From the NCBI GenBank assembly GCA_963824415.1, contig CAWGPM010000002.1, positions 1 through 64,000 on the forward strand: DNA of 64,000 nt. Direction: 5' to 3'. The position numbers and the translations under genes were made by a program. Each line of letters begins with the position of its first letter. Within the stretch, counting starts at the first letter, position 1. The notes below the pieces were generated by a model, which was not told the DNA's origin, did no database searches, and saw only the letters and a list, made by a program, of their open reading frames with translations. Source of the DNA: JABDQA01 sp963824415. Its GTDB lineage: Bacteria; Desulfobacterota; Desulfobulbia; Desulfobulbales; Desulfocapsaceae. Shown piece after piece: positions 18,710 through 27,881 of the stretch.

Positions 18710-18784
18710 GAGGGGCGCTGATGTCTTTTTCGTGCTTACCGCTAAACGCCCGGGGGCGGATTGCAGTTTATTGTTCTCTGAAGG

Positions 18785-19183
18785 TTAGCGGCCGTGCAGC
18801 AGGCTGTCGATATAATCGGACTTAGCGGTTTTGCCGGCCGAGGCGTCGAATTTATCGGACTGCATCTCACGCAGCGCATTCATGGCCAGGACCGCGATGT
18901 GGCTGGCATAATAAGAGCGGTCATCGGGGTAGTCCGGGCTTGTGGCCTTCCACTTGTAGAGCGGCGACTCGACATCACTGCACAGGGTTCCCTTTTTTGA
19001 ATACCAGAGCGGCCGGCAGCCGTCGCAGTCATCTGAATCACTGGTCGCCAGCGGGCAGCCGTTTAGCCATGGCTGGTCGAGTTTTGCCACATGCTGCATG
19101 TAGTACTGACTGTCATGAGCGGGGTAGCCGCTGAGCCAGGTCCACATTTTCTTGAAGCTGATCAATTTGTCAGTGTCCATCAT
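18785..19183 (-). CDS. hypothetical protein, Cys-containing
   Basis: A protein of about 132 residues that I do not recognise. It is soluble and rich in Tyr and Trp. It contains CPLATSDSDDCDGCRPLW with a CxxC pair, and a fourth Cys soon after (KKGTLCSDVESP). It has no signal peptide. The C-terminal third is helical-looking (SHIAVLAMNALREMQS). I start at ATG 19183 because GGAGG lies seven bases upstream, although the frame opens earlier. Reality as a gene is supported by that ribosome-binding site and a strong intrinsic terminator just downstream. A hairpin (19218-19249) lies in its leader. Confidence 0.7.
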   Translation of the reverse strand: MMDTDKLISFKKMWTWLSGYPAHDSQYYMQHVAKLDQPWLNGCPLATSDSDDCDGCRPLWYSKKGTLCSDVESPLYKWKATSPDYPDDRSYYASHIAVLAMNALREMQSDKFDASAGKTAKSDYIDSLLHGR

Positions 19184-19217
19184 GGCCATACCTCCGTGAA
19201 GCAGCATCGGATCGGTG

Positions 19218-19249
19218 CCCCTGAAGCGGGCTGCTTCGCACTTCAGAGG
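19218..19249 (-). other. leader hairpin upstream of the unknown gene
   Basis: In minus-strand RNA, CCUCUGAAG pairs fully with CUUCAGGGG (one G-U); on the plus strand the same position is an A-C mismatch, which suggests RNA rather than DNA function. The remaining ~370 bp to the SIMPL gene is AT-rich and shows no gene. Confidence 0.4.
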
Positions 19250-19622
19250 ACGAAATGCAGATCAGTTGATACTGGAAATGCTGCAATATACATGCGCAGA
19301 GACACACTTTTTTTGTTTAATATATACAATAATTCATTATGCTTACTTATATACCACACTGTCATACAGAGAGATTATGTGATTATAAGAATAAAAAATT
19401 CTTAAATTTCGGAAAAAACAAAGATAAGACCCCGGATTAGATACCAGACATGGCAGGAGGTAAAAAGCCTGATTGCATCGAGGTGGAGGCAGGGAGCATC
19501 GGCCCTGGCGAGCACTGCAGACCAGGCTTCATCCGTGTGGTCTGAGTGTCTGCCTTGTCGCCGGAGGCTGAAATGAAGCGGGTAAAAACGTGCGGGCTTT
19601 TATCCTGAAAAAATGGTTCCGG

Positions 19623-20315
19623 CTAAAAAATAAGCTGGATGCTGCCGCTGATGTTGACCATAACTGCTGAATCGCCGGCTTCCACCACCGGCGGAGCCTG
19701 GGCCTGCACTGCCATGGCTTCGGCCTGGACGCGATAGAGTGGGGCCGGATGATTATTTTCCTGCACCGAGATGGTTACCAGCCGGTAATCCCCAGCCCCC
19801 AGCGTCTGAGAAATCAACCCAGCTTTGTCCCTGAAAGCCTGCAGCGCTTCGACGGTGAGGGCATCCGTTTCTTTCTGTCTTCGGTCGGGGCTGATTTCAA
19901 ACTGCATTGAGCTTACCTGCAGCCGCTCCTGCAGGGTTCCAACCAGGCTGGTAAGTCCTTCGATATCGCTGCTTTCCAGACGAATCTGCTGGCTCACCGA
20001 CCAGCCGGTGATCTGCCGGTTTTGATAGAGCGGTCGGGTCTGGTACTGCATGGTGCGGTAGGAGACTGCTTTGACGGATTTGATGATTTCATCGGCCCAG
20101 GCCTGCTGTTCGTTGACCTTCCGGGCCGCATCTGCGGCCCGATCCGCTTCGGCGACCGTTTGCAGGACCACAACCATAACATCGTTTTCCACCTGCCGGG
20201 AGCGCTCGGCGCTGAGATTGACGATGTTGTAGTTGATCTCGTCGGCAGCGACGACGGGACCGGCCAGGAAAAGTGCCAGAAAAGACAGGAGCAGGCTCAG
20301 GGAAAACGGTTTCAT
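19623..20315 (-). CDS. SIMPL domain (DUF541) periplasmic protein
   Basis: YggE-like protein of about 230 residues. The signal peptide MKPFSLSLLLSFLALFLAGPVVAA fixes the start at 20315; the open frame extends further upstream but without the right character. The SIMPL domain follows, with the characteristic early strand VENDVMVVVLQTVAEADRAADAARKVNEQ, the dimer-type core (GWSVSQQIRLESSDIEGLTSLVGTLQ) and the late RVQAEAMAVQA. Family members are linked to oxidative-stress defence, but the molecular function is unknown. It is divergent from the FAH hydrolase. Confidence 0.85.
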   Translation of the reverse strand: MKPFSLSLLLSFLALFLAGPVVAADEINYNIVNLSAERSRQVENDVMVVVLQTVAEADRAADAARKVNEQQAWADEIIKSVKAVSYRTMQYQTRPLYQNRQITGWSVSQQIRLESSDIEGLTSLVGTLQERLQVSSMQFEISPDRRQKETDALTVEALQAFRDKAGLISQTLGAGDYRLVTISVQENNHPAPLYRVQAEAMAVQAQAPPVVEAGDSAVMVNISGSIQLIF

Positions 20316-20473
20316 GAATTTTTCTCTCAACAGGTCGTTTACTTTTGCCCGGGATTGGGCTAGTGAATAATACAAATCTGAAACAACAATAAAGATGCAG
20401 CAGGCTCCAGGCAAGGTGTTTTTTCCGGACCGGTTGCCCATATTCCCTGTATCCAATAATTAAGGAGAGCGTT

Positions 20474-21181
20474 ATGAACATCCGTTTACCCATGAGCAAT
20501 GACCAGAGCTACGAAATTGCGCCGCAGAAAATAATCTGTCTGGGCCTCAACTACCGAGCGCATATCACCGAGAGCGCCGAGGCAGACAGTGAGCGGTTCA
20601 AGGACGAGATACCTGCCGAGCCGATTCTGTTTCCGAAAACGAGAAATACCCTGATCGGCCCGGATCAGCCGATCGTCATCCCCGCTTTTCTCGATGAGTA
20701 CGGCTTCAGGACCTGCCGGACCGATTACGAGGGCGAACTGGCCGTGATCATCGGCCGGGGAGGCAAGAATATCAGCGAAGACGATGCCTATGACCATATT
20801 CTCGGCTATACCTGCTTCAACGATGTGAGTCAGCGCAATTTCCAGAAACATGACAAGGCCGGCTGGTTTCGCGGTAAATCGCTGGACACCTTCGGTCCGA
20901 TCGGCCCTCGGATCGTGCTGCATGAAGAGATTGGCGACCCCCAGAACCTCGATATAGCCACCCGGCTCAATGGTGAGACCGTGCAGCAGGCTAACACTAA
21001 TTTAATGATCTTTTCCATCCGGCAGACCATCGCCTTCATCTCCAAGCAGTTTACCCTCGAAGCCGGCGACCTGGTGATTACCGGCACCCCGGAGGGTGTT
21101 GGTCCGCTGGCCCCCGGTGATGAGGTCGAGGTCGAGATCGAAAAAATCGGGGTTCTGAAAAACCCGGTTCAGCGCGGTTAA
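20474..21181 (+). CDS. fumarylacetoacetate hydrolase family protein
   Basis: FAH-superfamily enzyme of 235 residues. The metal-binding carboxylates are visible in DYEGELAVIIG, with the glycine-rich GYTCFNDVSQRNFQ, the signature GKSLDTFGPIGPRIV, and ITGTPEGVGPLAPGD near the C-terminus. Family members act on acylpyruvates, oxaloacetate, or ring-cleavage products, and the substrate cannot be set here. Start at ATG 20474 with AAGGAGAG upstream. It stands alone, upstream of the bd-like cytochrome genes. Confidence 0.9.
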   Translation: MNIRLPMSNDQSYEIAPQKIICLGLNYRAHITESAEADSERFKDEIPAEPILFPKTRNTLIGPDQPIVIPAFLDEYGFRTCRTDYEGELAVIIGRGGKNISEDDAYDHILGYTCFNDVSQRNFQKHDKAGWFRGKSLDTFGPIGPRIVLHEEIGDPQNLDIATRLNGETVQQANTNLMIFSIRQTIAFISKQFTLEAGDLVITGTPEGVGPLAPGDEVEVEIEKIGVLKNPVQRG

Positions 21182-21282
21182 CAGCACGTATTTCCGACTG
21201 TTTATCCTACGCTGTCGCAATTGAAATTCAGGCCCTTTTTTAGTAGTCTGCCCGGGACTTAAAACAGCGACGCGAGGTAAAG

Positions 21283-23050
21283 ATGAACTATCCGGTCTGG
21301 TATCTGCCCGAGGTGGGCGGCGGTCTTCTGATCGCCGTCATCGCGGTGCTGCACGTATTCGTTTCCCATTTTGCGGTGGGCGGCGGCCTCTATCTGATTT
21401 ATTGCGAGAAAAAGGGGCTGCGGGAGAATAACCAGGCGATCCTGGATTTCACCAAGCGCCACGCCCGCTTTTTTCTGCTGCTGACCATGGTGTTCGGCTC
21501 GATTACCGGGGTCGGCATCTGGTTTATCATCGCCCTGGTCAACCCGGCGGCTACTTCCTTTCTAATCCACACCTTCGTTTTCGGCTGGGCCGCGGAATGG
21601 GTCTTTTTCGTGGTCGAAATCGTGGCCGCCTTCGTCTATTTCTATATGTTCGGCAAAATGGACAACAGGACCCATTTGCAGGTCGGCTGGCTCTATTTTA
21701 TCGCGGCCTGGATATCGCTCTTGCTGATCAACGGCATCATTGCCTTCATGCTGACACCCGGCGGCTGGCTGACAAACGGGAGTTTCTGGACCGGTTTCTT
21801 CAACCCGAGTTTCTGGCCGTCGCTGTTCTTCCGAACCTTTATCGCGATTATGCTGGCCGGCATCTATGGCTACCTGAGCGCCTCGTTTACTTCTGATCGG
21901 GAAGTGCGCATCGCGATGACCCGGTTTTCAGCCCGCTGGTCGCTGGTTGCGCTGGCCGGTGCGCTGCCCTCGGCCATCTGGTATGTGGTGGTGCTGCCCG
22001 GTCCGGCTAAAGAGCTGGTGCTCGGTAAGTCACCGACCATCGTTGCGGCACTGCAGTGGGGTGCGGCGGCGACCATCCTGGTGCTGATGATCAGTCTGGT
22101 GGTCGGCTTTTTGAGGCCGTCGGCCAACCGCAAGGCAACGGCGCTGGTGGCGATGTTAGGGGCGCTGGTGATGATGGGCGCCTTTGAATGGGTTCGTGAA
22201 GCGGCCCGGCGGCCCTATGCGGTCAACGAGTTGATCTTCTCGAATATGATCTACAAGGACGATGTTGCCGCCCTTAACGAAACCGGCTTTTTAGCAAACG
22301 CCGTCTGGGTTGAGGAAACCAATCGCGTGCTCGAAGCCGGATAACCGTCTTCTGGCAGGAGAGGAACTTTTCATCCAGCAGTGCTACGCCTGCCACACGC
22401 TGGGCGGCTTCAACAACGATCTCAAGGCCCAGACCGCCCATATGAGCTTTAACGCGTTGCGTTCCTATATCGGTAAAATTCATCAGATCCGCTTCTTCAT
22501 GCCGCCCTTTGTCGGCACCGAGCGGAGGCGGAGGCGCTGGCCGCCTATATCGCCGCGCGATGTTCACGGCAAGGAGCTTGCTGAACCTGCGGACCGCGTC
22601 TGGTCGAGGACGATGCCGGCAGGGCCTTGTTCGAGGAGCATTGTTCCGCCTGCCATGACAGCGCCGACCTGGGGCCGGCCACCGAGGAACTGGAGCGCGC
22701 CGAGATCGTTACCATGCTGGCCACCTCGACCAGATTTCCGATGAGATGGAGCCTTTTGCAGGAAGCGCCGAGGAGGCCGCCGAACTCGGCTCGTTTCTCT
22801 ACCTTCTCAGCGGACGTCCTGCCGGTCCAGCAGCCGCCGTTGACGGAGAAGCCCTGTTCGAGGAGATTGTTCGGCCTGCCACAGCGCGGAGGATATGTCT
22901 GCGATGGTTGGCGGTATGAGTTTGAAGCAAATCAGCGACCTGCTCCCGGTCCTCGATCAGATCAGTGATGAAATGATGCCCTTTGAAGGTTCCGCCGAGG
23001 AGCAGGCGGCGCTGAGCGATTATCTGCACAAGCTGGGGAGGGCGAACTGA
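21283..23050 (+). pseudogene. cytochrome bd-like subunit I with C-terminal c-heme domain (several frameshifts)
   Basis: The first 353 codons are intact and encode a CydA-like membrane subunit: HVFVSHFAVGGG (candidate heme-ligand His 24 and 29), GSITGVGIWF, and IHTFVFGWAAEWVFFVVEI with the conserved Glu. The frame then breaks at the GG of 22339-22340. Reading continues into a c-type domain with three CxxCH motifs: CYACH (22382-22396), CSACH (22642-22656) and CSACH (22868-22882). The two CSACH units are internal repeats (FEEHCSACH, then a segment like LDQISDEMEPFAGSAEE). About six one-base indels are needed to read through. Bd-superfamily members with C-terminal c hemes are known, so a fusion is plausible; a separate cytochrome gene is the alternative. 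The stop overlaps the next gene. Confidence 0.75.
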
Positions 23051-24116
23051 TGCAGCTGTTTATTCCAACTGCCGACTCGATTCCGGTTGCCTGGGGCTGG
23101 TTCCAGTTTCTGCTGCTGCTCACCTTCCCCCTGCACCTGCTGGCCATGAATGCGATGGTGGGCGGTCTGGCTATCGGGATCTATCCAGCACTTCAGAGAA
23201 CGATCAGCCGGGCCGGCGACTGGCCCACCGGATTGCCGTCATGCTGCCGCTGGTGATCGCCTTTGCGGTCAATTTCGGCGTCGCACCACTGCTCTTCCTG
23301 CAGGTGCTGTACGGCCATTTTATCTACACCAGCTCGATTTTGATGGGCATCTTCTGGATCTCGATCATTCCGGCTCTGATCATTGCGTTATTACGGAGCC
23401 TATCTCTACGATTTTCAGTTCAAGCGCTCTCGGTGCGATCGGTCCCTGGCTGGGGCTGCTGATTCTGGTGATCCTGCTGTGCATCGGCTATTTTTTCGCC
23501 AACAACATGCTTCTCATGAGTCTGCCGGAGCGCTTTGGGGCCTATTTTGAGCATCGGAAGCGGTACCCTGCTGGCCTCGAACAGTTCGATGTTCATGCCC
23601 CGCTATCTGCACATGATGACCGGTGCCCTGGCGGTCGGCGGGCTCTTCGTGGCCCTGCTCGGCAGATTCCGGGCGGAGCGGGATCCGGAGTTGGCCGAGC
23701 GGGCCCTAAATGCCGGTATGCGCACCTTTTTTGTCCTGACGCTGGTCAATATCTGTTTCGGCACCTGGTATCTGCTTTCGCTCGAGCGCCAGACCATGCT
23801 GCTCTTCATGGGCCGCAATCTCGGGGCCACAATCAGTTTCAGCCTCGCCCTGCTGCTTGCTGCAGTGGTGCTCGTTACCTCGTTCGCCGACAACTCTATG
23901 CGACGCTGGCCGCAACGGTTCTGCTGGTGTACCTGATGAGCTTTCTCAGGGCCTGGCTGCGAGCCGATCTGTTGGCCGAGTATTTCGACTCTTGGCCAAT
24001 TGCAGGTGGTACCCCAATACAGTCCGCTGATGTTTTTTCTGGTCTGCCTGGTCGTCGGGGCCGGCTGCGTCGTCTGGCTGCTGGTCAAGACCATGTCTGC
24101 CCTGGCCGCCGAGTAG
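23050..24116 (+). pseudogene. cytochrome bd-like second membrane subunit (several frameshifts)
   Basis: Multi-spanning membrane protein starting at the ATG that overlaps the previous stop (TGATG). Pieces in successive frames read as a continuous membrane protein: VAWGWFQFLLLLTFPLHLLAMN, LPLVIAFAVNFGVAPLLFLQVLYGH, LGAIGPWLGLLILVILLCIGYFFANN, SSMFMPRYLHMMTGALAVGG, RTFFVLTLVNICFGTWYLL and SPLMFFLVCLVVGAGCVVWLLV, ending at TAG 24114-24116. Frame changes fall near 23215, 23391, 23430, 23553, 23890 and 23990. It is probably the partner of the c-heme-bearing subunit. Both single-base insertions and deletions occur, so this stretch is either poorly sequenced or freshly decayed. Confidence 0.7.
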
Positions 24117-24145
24117 GCCGCCTGTCTGGAGGGCTGGCGCACGGG

Positions 24146-24240
24146 CTGCATAATTCTGACCGGGACGGTTCGCTTTGCGCCAAATCGACTCCCTTCTCGC
24201 TGAGGTCGAACCGTCCCGGGGCGCCATGCTCAGGTTGCAG
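24146..24240. repeat. long inverted repeat downstream of the bd-like genes
   Basis: CCGGGACGGTTCG (24160-24172) pairs perfectly with CGAACCGTCCCGG (24207-24219); CTGCA and TGCAG at the outer ends can extend the stem. No T-run follows. It may cap the bd-like transcript. Confidence 0.65.
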
Positions 24241-24311
24241 ACGATTAGATGAGTCAACCGGCGTCAACCTGCGGTGAGCTTCCCGGGCCGCGCCGCTTTC
24301 CCGGAAATATC

Positions 24312-24339
24312 TTGACATGCACGACGCTGACTTTATAAC
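24312..24339 (+). promoter_or_regulatory. sigma-70 promoter
   Basis: Perfect -35 TTGACA (24312-24317), 16-bp spacer, -10 TATAAC (24334-24339). It would drive the small lipoprotein gene 60 bp downstream. Confidence 0.65.
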
Positions 24340-24397
24340 AGGTCAGTATCATGTTTTTTTATTGCAGCATAAAACCGGAGCTGATAGAGAGAGGGTT

Positions 24398-24613
24398 ATG
24401 AAACTACTGACTGGGGTGCTGGCACTGCTGCTTCTTGCCGGGTGCGCTTCCTTTACCGAAAAACATTCAAGAACGGTACTCATGGATCGCAGCAGCGGCG
24501 AACGCCAGGAGTGTACGGTTACGATGATGCGTTCGGCGGCTGCCTACGAAGAATATAAAGAATGCATTCGGTCCTACGAAGCACAGGGCTATTCGATTTT
24601 CGGTCAGTATTGA
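24398..24613 (+). CDS. small lipoprotein
   Basis: A 71-residue lipoprotein. It has a signal peptide MKLLTGVLALLLLAGC with the lipobox LAGC, then a mature part of about 55 residues with two Cys (GERQECTVTMM, EYKECIRSYEAQGYSIFGQY). The start at 24398 is set by AGAGAGGG just upstream and by the signal peptide. A strong sigma-70 promoter precedes it, and the CDF transporter follows after 110 bp. The function is unknown. The two Cys might form a disulphide in the periplasm. Confidence 0.75.
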   Translation: MKLLTGVLALLLLAGCASFTEKHSRTVLMDRSSGERQECTVTMMRSAAAYEEYKECIRSYEAQGYSIFGQY

Positions 24614-24722
24614 AGCCAGCTCCGGGCTCAACAGCCAACCTCCGGACTTTGTTTTGCAAAGACATGAGCAGATAAACACTGATCCGCAAACCAGCAGCAG
24701 TACTCAGCACAGAAAGGCTCAA

Positions 24723-25592
24723 ATGGGGCGCACGGGCAGTACGAATTGGACGCTGATTGAAGGCTGGGTATCTGTCGCCGCCAACCTGGTTCTCTTTGGT
24801 CTCAAACTCTGGGTTGGTCTGCTGATCGGTTCGGTGGCTCTTATCGCAGACGCCTACCACACCCTGACCGATTCCATCAGCTCGGGCATCGTCGTCTTCA
24901 GCGGCTGGGTCAGCCGCAAACCGCCGGATGACGATCACCCGTTCGGCCATGGCCGCAGCGACCTGGTCTGTTCGGTGATTATCGGGGTACTGCTGGGCCT
25001 GATCGGTTTTGAATTTATCCTCAAATCGGTGGAGCAGCTCAAAAGCGGGGCGGCAGTGCATTACGGAGCGGCAGCCATTGTCGTGACCATCGTCTCGATT
25101 GCGGCCAAGGAGTCCATGGCGCAATTCGCCTTCTGGGCCGGGCGCAGGACCGATAATACGATTTTGAAGGCAGATGGCTGGCATCACCGGTCCGACGCCT
25201 TGTCTTCGGTGGTGGTGCTGGTCGGAATTCTGTTCAGTTCGTTTTTCTGGTGGATGGACGGGGTACTGGGCATTATCGTGGCTTTGCTGATCTTTTATGG
25301 CTCCTATGAAATATTGCGTGATTCGATCAACCGGCTGATCGGGGAGAAACCGGAGCGGGAGCTGCTCGAGAAAATCGATCACATCATCCATGAGCTCTAC
25401 CCCGAAGTCAGTCCGCATCATTTTCACCTGCACCGTTACGGCGATCATGTGGAGCTGACCTTTCACCTGACGATGGACCAGGAGGACCTGACCCTGAAAG
25501 AGGCCCATGAACAGGCACATAGCATTGAACAGGCCCTGCGCGAACGCCTCGATATCGAGGCCACTATTCACATGGAACCCCAAGGAAAATAA
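24723..25592 (+). CDS. cation diffusion facilitator family metal exporter
   Basis: Inner-membrane proton-coupled exporter of divalent metals (Zn, Fe, Cd, Co or Mn), about 289 residues with six membrane helices and a C-terminal cytosolic domain. The two metal-site helices are visible as ALIADAYHTLTDS (helix II) and ADGWHHRSDALSS (helix V). DDDHPFGHGR is the usual loop between helices II and III. The C-terminal domain carries HHFHLHRYGDHVELTFHL, rich in His. I start at ATG 24723, where AGAAAGG lies upstream, rather than at the TTG further up. Metal specificity cannot be read off directly. Confidence 0.92.
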   Translation: MGRTGSTNWTLIEGWVSVAANLVLFGLKLWVGLLIGSVALIADAYHTLTDSISSGIVVFSGWVSRKPPDDDHPFGHGRSDLVCSVIIGVLLGLIGFEFILKSVEQLKSGAAVHYGAAAIVVTIVSIAAKESMAQFAFWAGRRTDNTILKADGWHHRSDALSSVVVLVGILFSSFFWWMDGVLGIIVALLIFYGSYEILRDSINRLIGEKPERELLEKIDHIIHELYPEVSPHHFHLHRYGDHVELTFHLTMDQEDLTLKEAHEQAHSIEQALRERLDIEATIHMEPQGK

Positions 25593-26678
25593 TATGAAAT
25601 CTGTTGATTTACGAAGTGACACGGTAACGCAGCCGACCGAGCAGATGCGCCGGGTGATGGCCGAAGCCGCCGTCGGCGATGATGTCTTTGGTGATGACCC
25701 GACGGTTAACCGGCTCGAGACAGACCGCAGCCGGGATGCTTGGCACCGAGGCCGCCATATTCGCCCCCAGCGGCACCCAGACTAATTTACTGGCCTTGCT
25801 GTCCCATTGTGAGCGCGGCGATGAATATATCGTCGGCCAGACTGCCCATACCTACCGTTACGAGGCAGGCGGTGGGGCGGTGCTGGGCTCGATTCAGCCG
25901 CAGCCTCTGGACCTTGGCACCCGATGGCTGCTTTAATCTGGACAAAGTGGCGCAGGTAATCAAGCCCGACGATTTTCATTTTGCCAGATCGAAGCTGCTC
26001 TGTCTGGAAAATACCTACCAGGGCCTGGCGCTGCCACTCGACTATCTGGAGCGGGCGCAGGACTGTGCGCGAAAACACGGCCTCAGTTTGCATCTGGACG
26101 GAGCCAGGATATTCAATGCGGCGGTCAAGTCCGGCGTCGACGTGCAGCCCGGCTGAGCGCAGGTTTCGATACGGTCTCGGTCTGTCTTTCCAAGGGATTG
26201 GGTGCTCCGGTTGGCTCGGTGCTGTGCGGCACCGAAGCGCTGATTCAGCGCGCCCGGCGCTGGCGCAAAATGCTTGGGGGCGGCATGCGCCAGGCCGGCA
26301 TCATCGCGGCCGCAGGCCTCTTTGCGCTTGAACACCATGTCCAAAGACTGCAGGAAGACCATGATAACGCGCAGCGGCTGGCAGCGGGGCTGAGTCAGAT
26401 CGAAGGGTTCGAGGTCGAGTACGCCGAGGCCCAGACCAATATGGTATTCGTGACGCTGCCCGAGGGGCTGGTTGACACCTTTGTCTCTCAGACTGGCGGA
26501 ACATGACATCCTGGTACTGGGCGGCAAACGGGTCCGACTGGTGACCCATCTGGGCATCGGTGGAGAAGACATCGACTATGTGGTCGAGCGCATGCAGAAC
26601 CTGTCTGGTAACACCGCATCGCTGTCAGGTGTCAGCAGAATCATCAGTTCTGGTTACCTTCTTGTTACGTATTACTGA
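25593..26678 (+). pseudogene. low-specificity L-threonine aldolase (four frameshifts)
   Basis: PLP enzyme cleaving threonine or allo-threonine to glycine and acetaldehyde. The N-terminus VDLRSDTVTQPTEQM and AAVGDDVFGDDPTVNRLE are diagnostic. Downstream pieces carry EAAIFAPSGTQTN, CLENTYQGLALPL, LHLDGARIFNAAV (PLP-binding Asp) and SVCLSKGLGAPVGSVL (Schiff-base Lys). Joining the frames needs changes near 25721, 25922, 26152 and 26489. Three look like +1 insertions and one like a deletion. The reconstructed protein is about 360 residues, normal length, with the sequence between breaks well conserved. It follows the CDF gene directly, at 25593. Either a recent pseudogene or consensus error. Confidence 0.85.
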
Positions 26679-27016
26679 TGAATGGTCATTCAGCGCCATT
26701 TTGCCGGGGTGCTGTTGTGCGAGATGTGCCTGAGTGTTCTCGGTTGTTTGATATTTTCGCAGGAAAAAGTTGACGGCCAGCCAAATTTTTGGCTTTGTAA
26801 GGGATAACTTCCTGAAAGCCAAGCCCAAGCGGCACAGCCGTCTTTTGTCGTATTGTGCAAATGCTTATTTAATCGCTGCCGCTCTGCATTTGCGGGACTG
26901 TTTGCGGTGCTTGACAGAGCGGCCCCGGGCTTGGTAATCAGACAATGTTTCGGTGTGCTCGACTGTTATTGATCATAACAATCAATAGTAGTTGAATCCG
27001 TAGCTGAGGTGTTGCC
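26679..27016 (+). promoter_or_regulatory. nuo operon upstream region
   Basis: No gene. It holds AGCCAAATTTTTGGCT (26779-26794), a short inverted repeat. It also holds a candidate promoter with a perfect TTGACA (26911-26916) and TAATCA 18 bp on. In the presumed leader are two overlapping inverted repeats: TGTTAT-N5-ATAACA (26964-26980) and TTGAT-N7-ATCAA (26969-26985). The latter resembles an FNR half-site pair, but with the wrong spacing. Confidence 0.4.
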
Positions 27017-27376
27017 ATGTCCGCGGAAATGGTTCTTTCCGGAGCAATCTTTATCGGTCTCGCGGTTATTATCCCGGTGATCATGGTGGCGACCGCGGTG
27101 TTCGGACCCCGGTCCGGCGGCGTGGCCAAAAATGACCCCTACGAGAGCGGCATCAAGCAGGTGGTCGGTATGGCCGACCAGAAATTCAGTGTAAAATTCT
27201 ACCTCCTTGCCATCCTGTTTCTCATCTTCGATATCGAAGCGGTTTTCATGTATCCGTGGGCGGTCAGCCTGCGTGAACTCGGCGTCTTCGGCTTCATCGA
27301 GATGACCGTCTTCATCCTGCTGCTGCTCACCGGATTGATCTACATCTTAAAGAAAGGGGTGCTCAATTGGCGTTAG
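27017..27376 (+). CDS. nuoA: NADH-quinone oxidoreductase subunit A
   Basis: Small membrane subunit of complex I at the junction of the arms; 119 residues and three membrane helices. The conserved NDPYESGIK loop (bearing the family's ExG) and FYLLAILFLIFDIEAVFMYPW are unmistakable. First gene of a complete nuo operon extending to 40457. It overlaps nuoB, which starts at a TTG inside the last codons. Confidence 0.97.
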   Translation: MSAEMVLSGAIFIGLAVIIPVIMVATAVFGPRSGGVAKNDPYESGIKQVVGMADQKFSVKFYLLAILFLIFDIEAVFMYPWAVSLRELGVFGFIEMTVFILLLLTGLIYILKKGVLNWR

Positions 27377-27879
27377 GACTCGAAGCCAGGCTCGGCGACT
27401 CGGTATTGACCACGAAACTCGACGAAATCGTTAACTGGGGCCGGCAGTATTCCCTCTGGCCGATGGTATTCGGTACCGCCTGCTGTGCAATCGAATTCAT
27501 GAGTGCGGCGGCCAGTCAGCATGATATCTCCCGGTTCGGTGCTGAAGTCGTCCGCTTTTCACCGAGGCAGGCCGATCTGATGCTGGTCTGCGGGACGATC
27601 AGCTATAAGCAGGCGCCGATCCTCAAGCGGATCTACGAACAGATGCCCGATCCCCGCTGGGTTGTGGCCATGGGGGCCTGCGCCAGTTCCGGCGGGATCT
27701 ACGACAACTACTGCACGGTGCAGGGCATCGATACGGTGATCCCGGTGGATGTCTACATCTCCGGCTGCCCGCCGCGGCCCGAAGCGGTGCTCGACGCGTT
27801 GATCAAGATCCAGCAGCAGATCCAGACCGAAAGCGTTTTAGTTGACCGACATAAAGATTTCAAAGGAATTCTTGACTGA
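27367..27879 (+). CDS. nuoB: NADH-quinone oxidoreductase subunit B
   Basis: Carries the N2 iron-sulfur cluster that passes electrons to quinone. The cluster ligands are visible in FGTACCAIEFM, then VAMGACASSGG and YISGCPPRPEAVL. 170 residues, full length. It starts at TTG 27367 with AAGGGG seven bases upstream, overlapping the nuoA stop. Confidence 0.97.
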   Translation: MALGLEARLGDSVLTTKLDEIVNWGRQYSLWPMVFGTACCAIEFMSAAASQHDISRFGAEVVRFSPRQADLMLVCGTISYKQAPILKRIYEQMPDPRWVVAMGACASSGGIYDNYCTVQGIDTVIPVDVYISGCPPRPEAVLDALIKIQQQIQTESVLVDRHKDFKGILD

Positions 27880-27881
27880 TC

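Noticed and set aside
26779..26794. Intrinsic terminator after the threonine aldolase gene
   Set aside because: The short palindrome is AT-rich in the middle and not followed by a T-run; kept only as an inverted repeat in the nuo upstream region.
26969..26985. FNR site in the nuo leader
   Set aside because: TTGAT and ATCAA are separated by seven bases rather than four, and the site lies downstream of the likely start of transcription.
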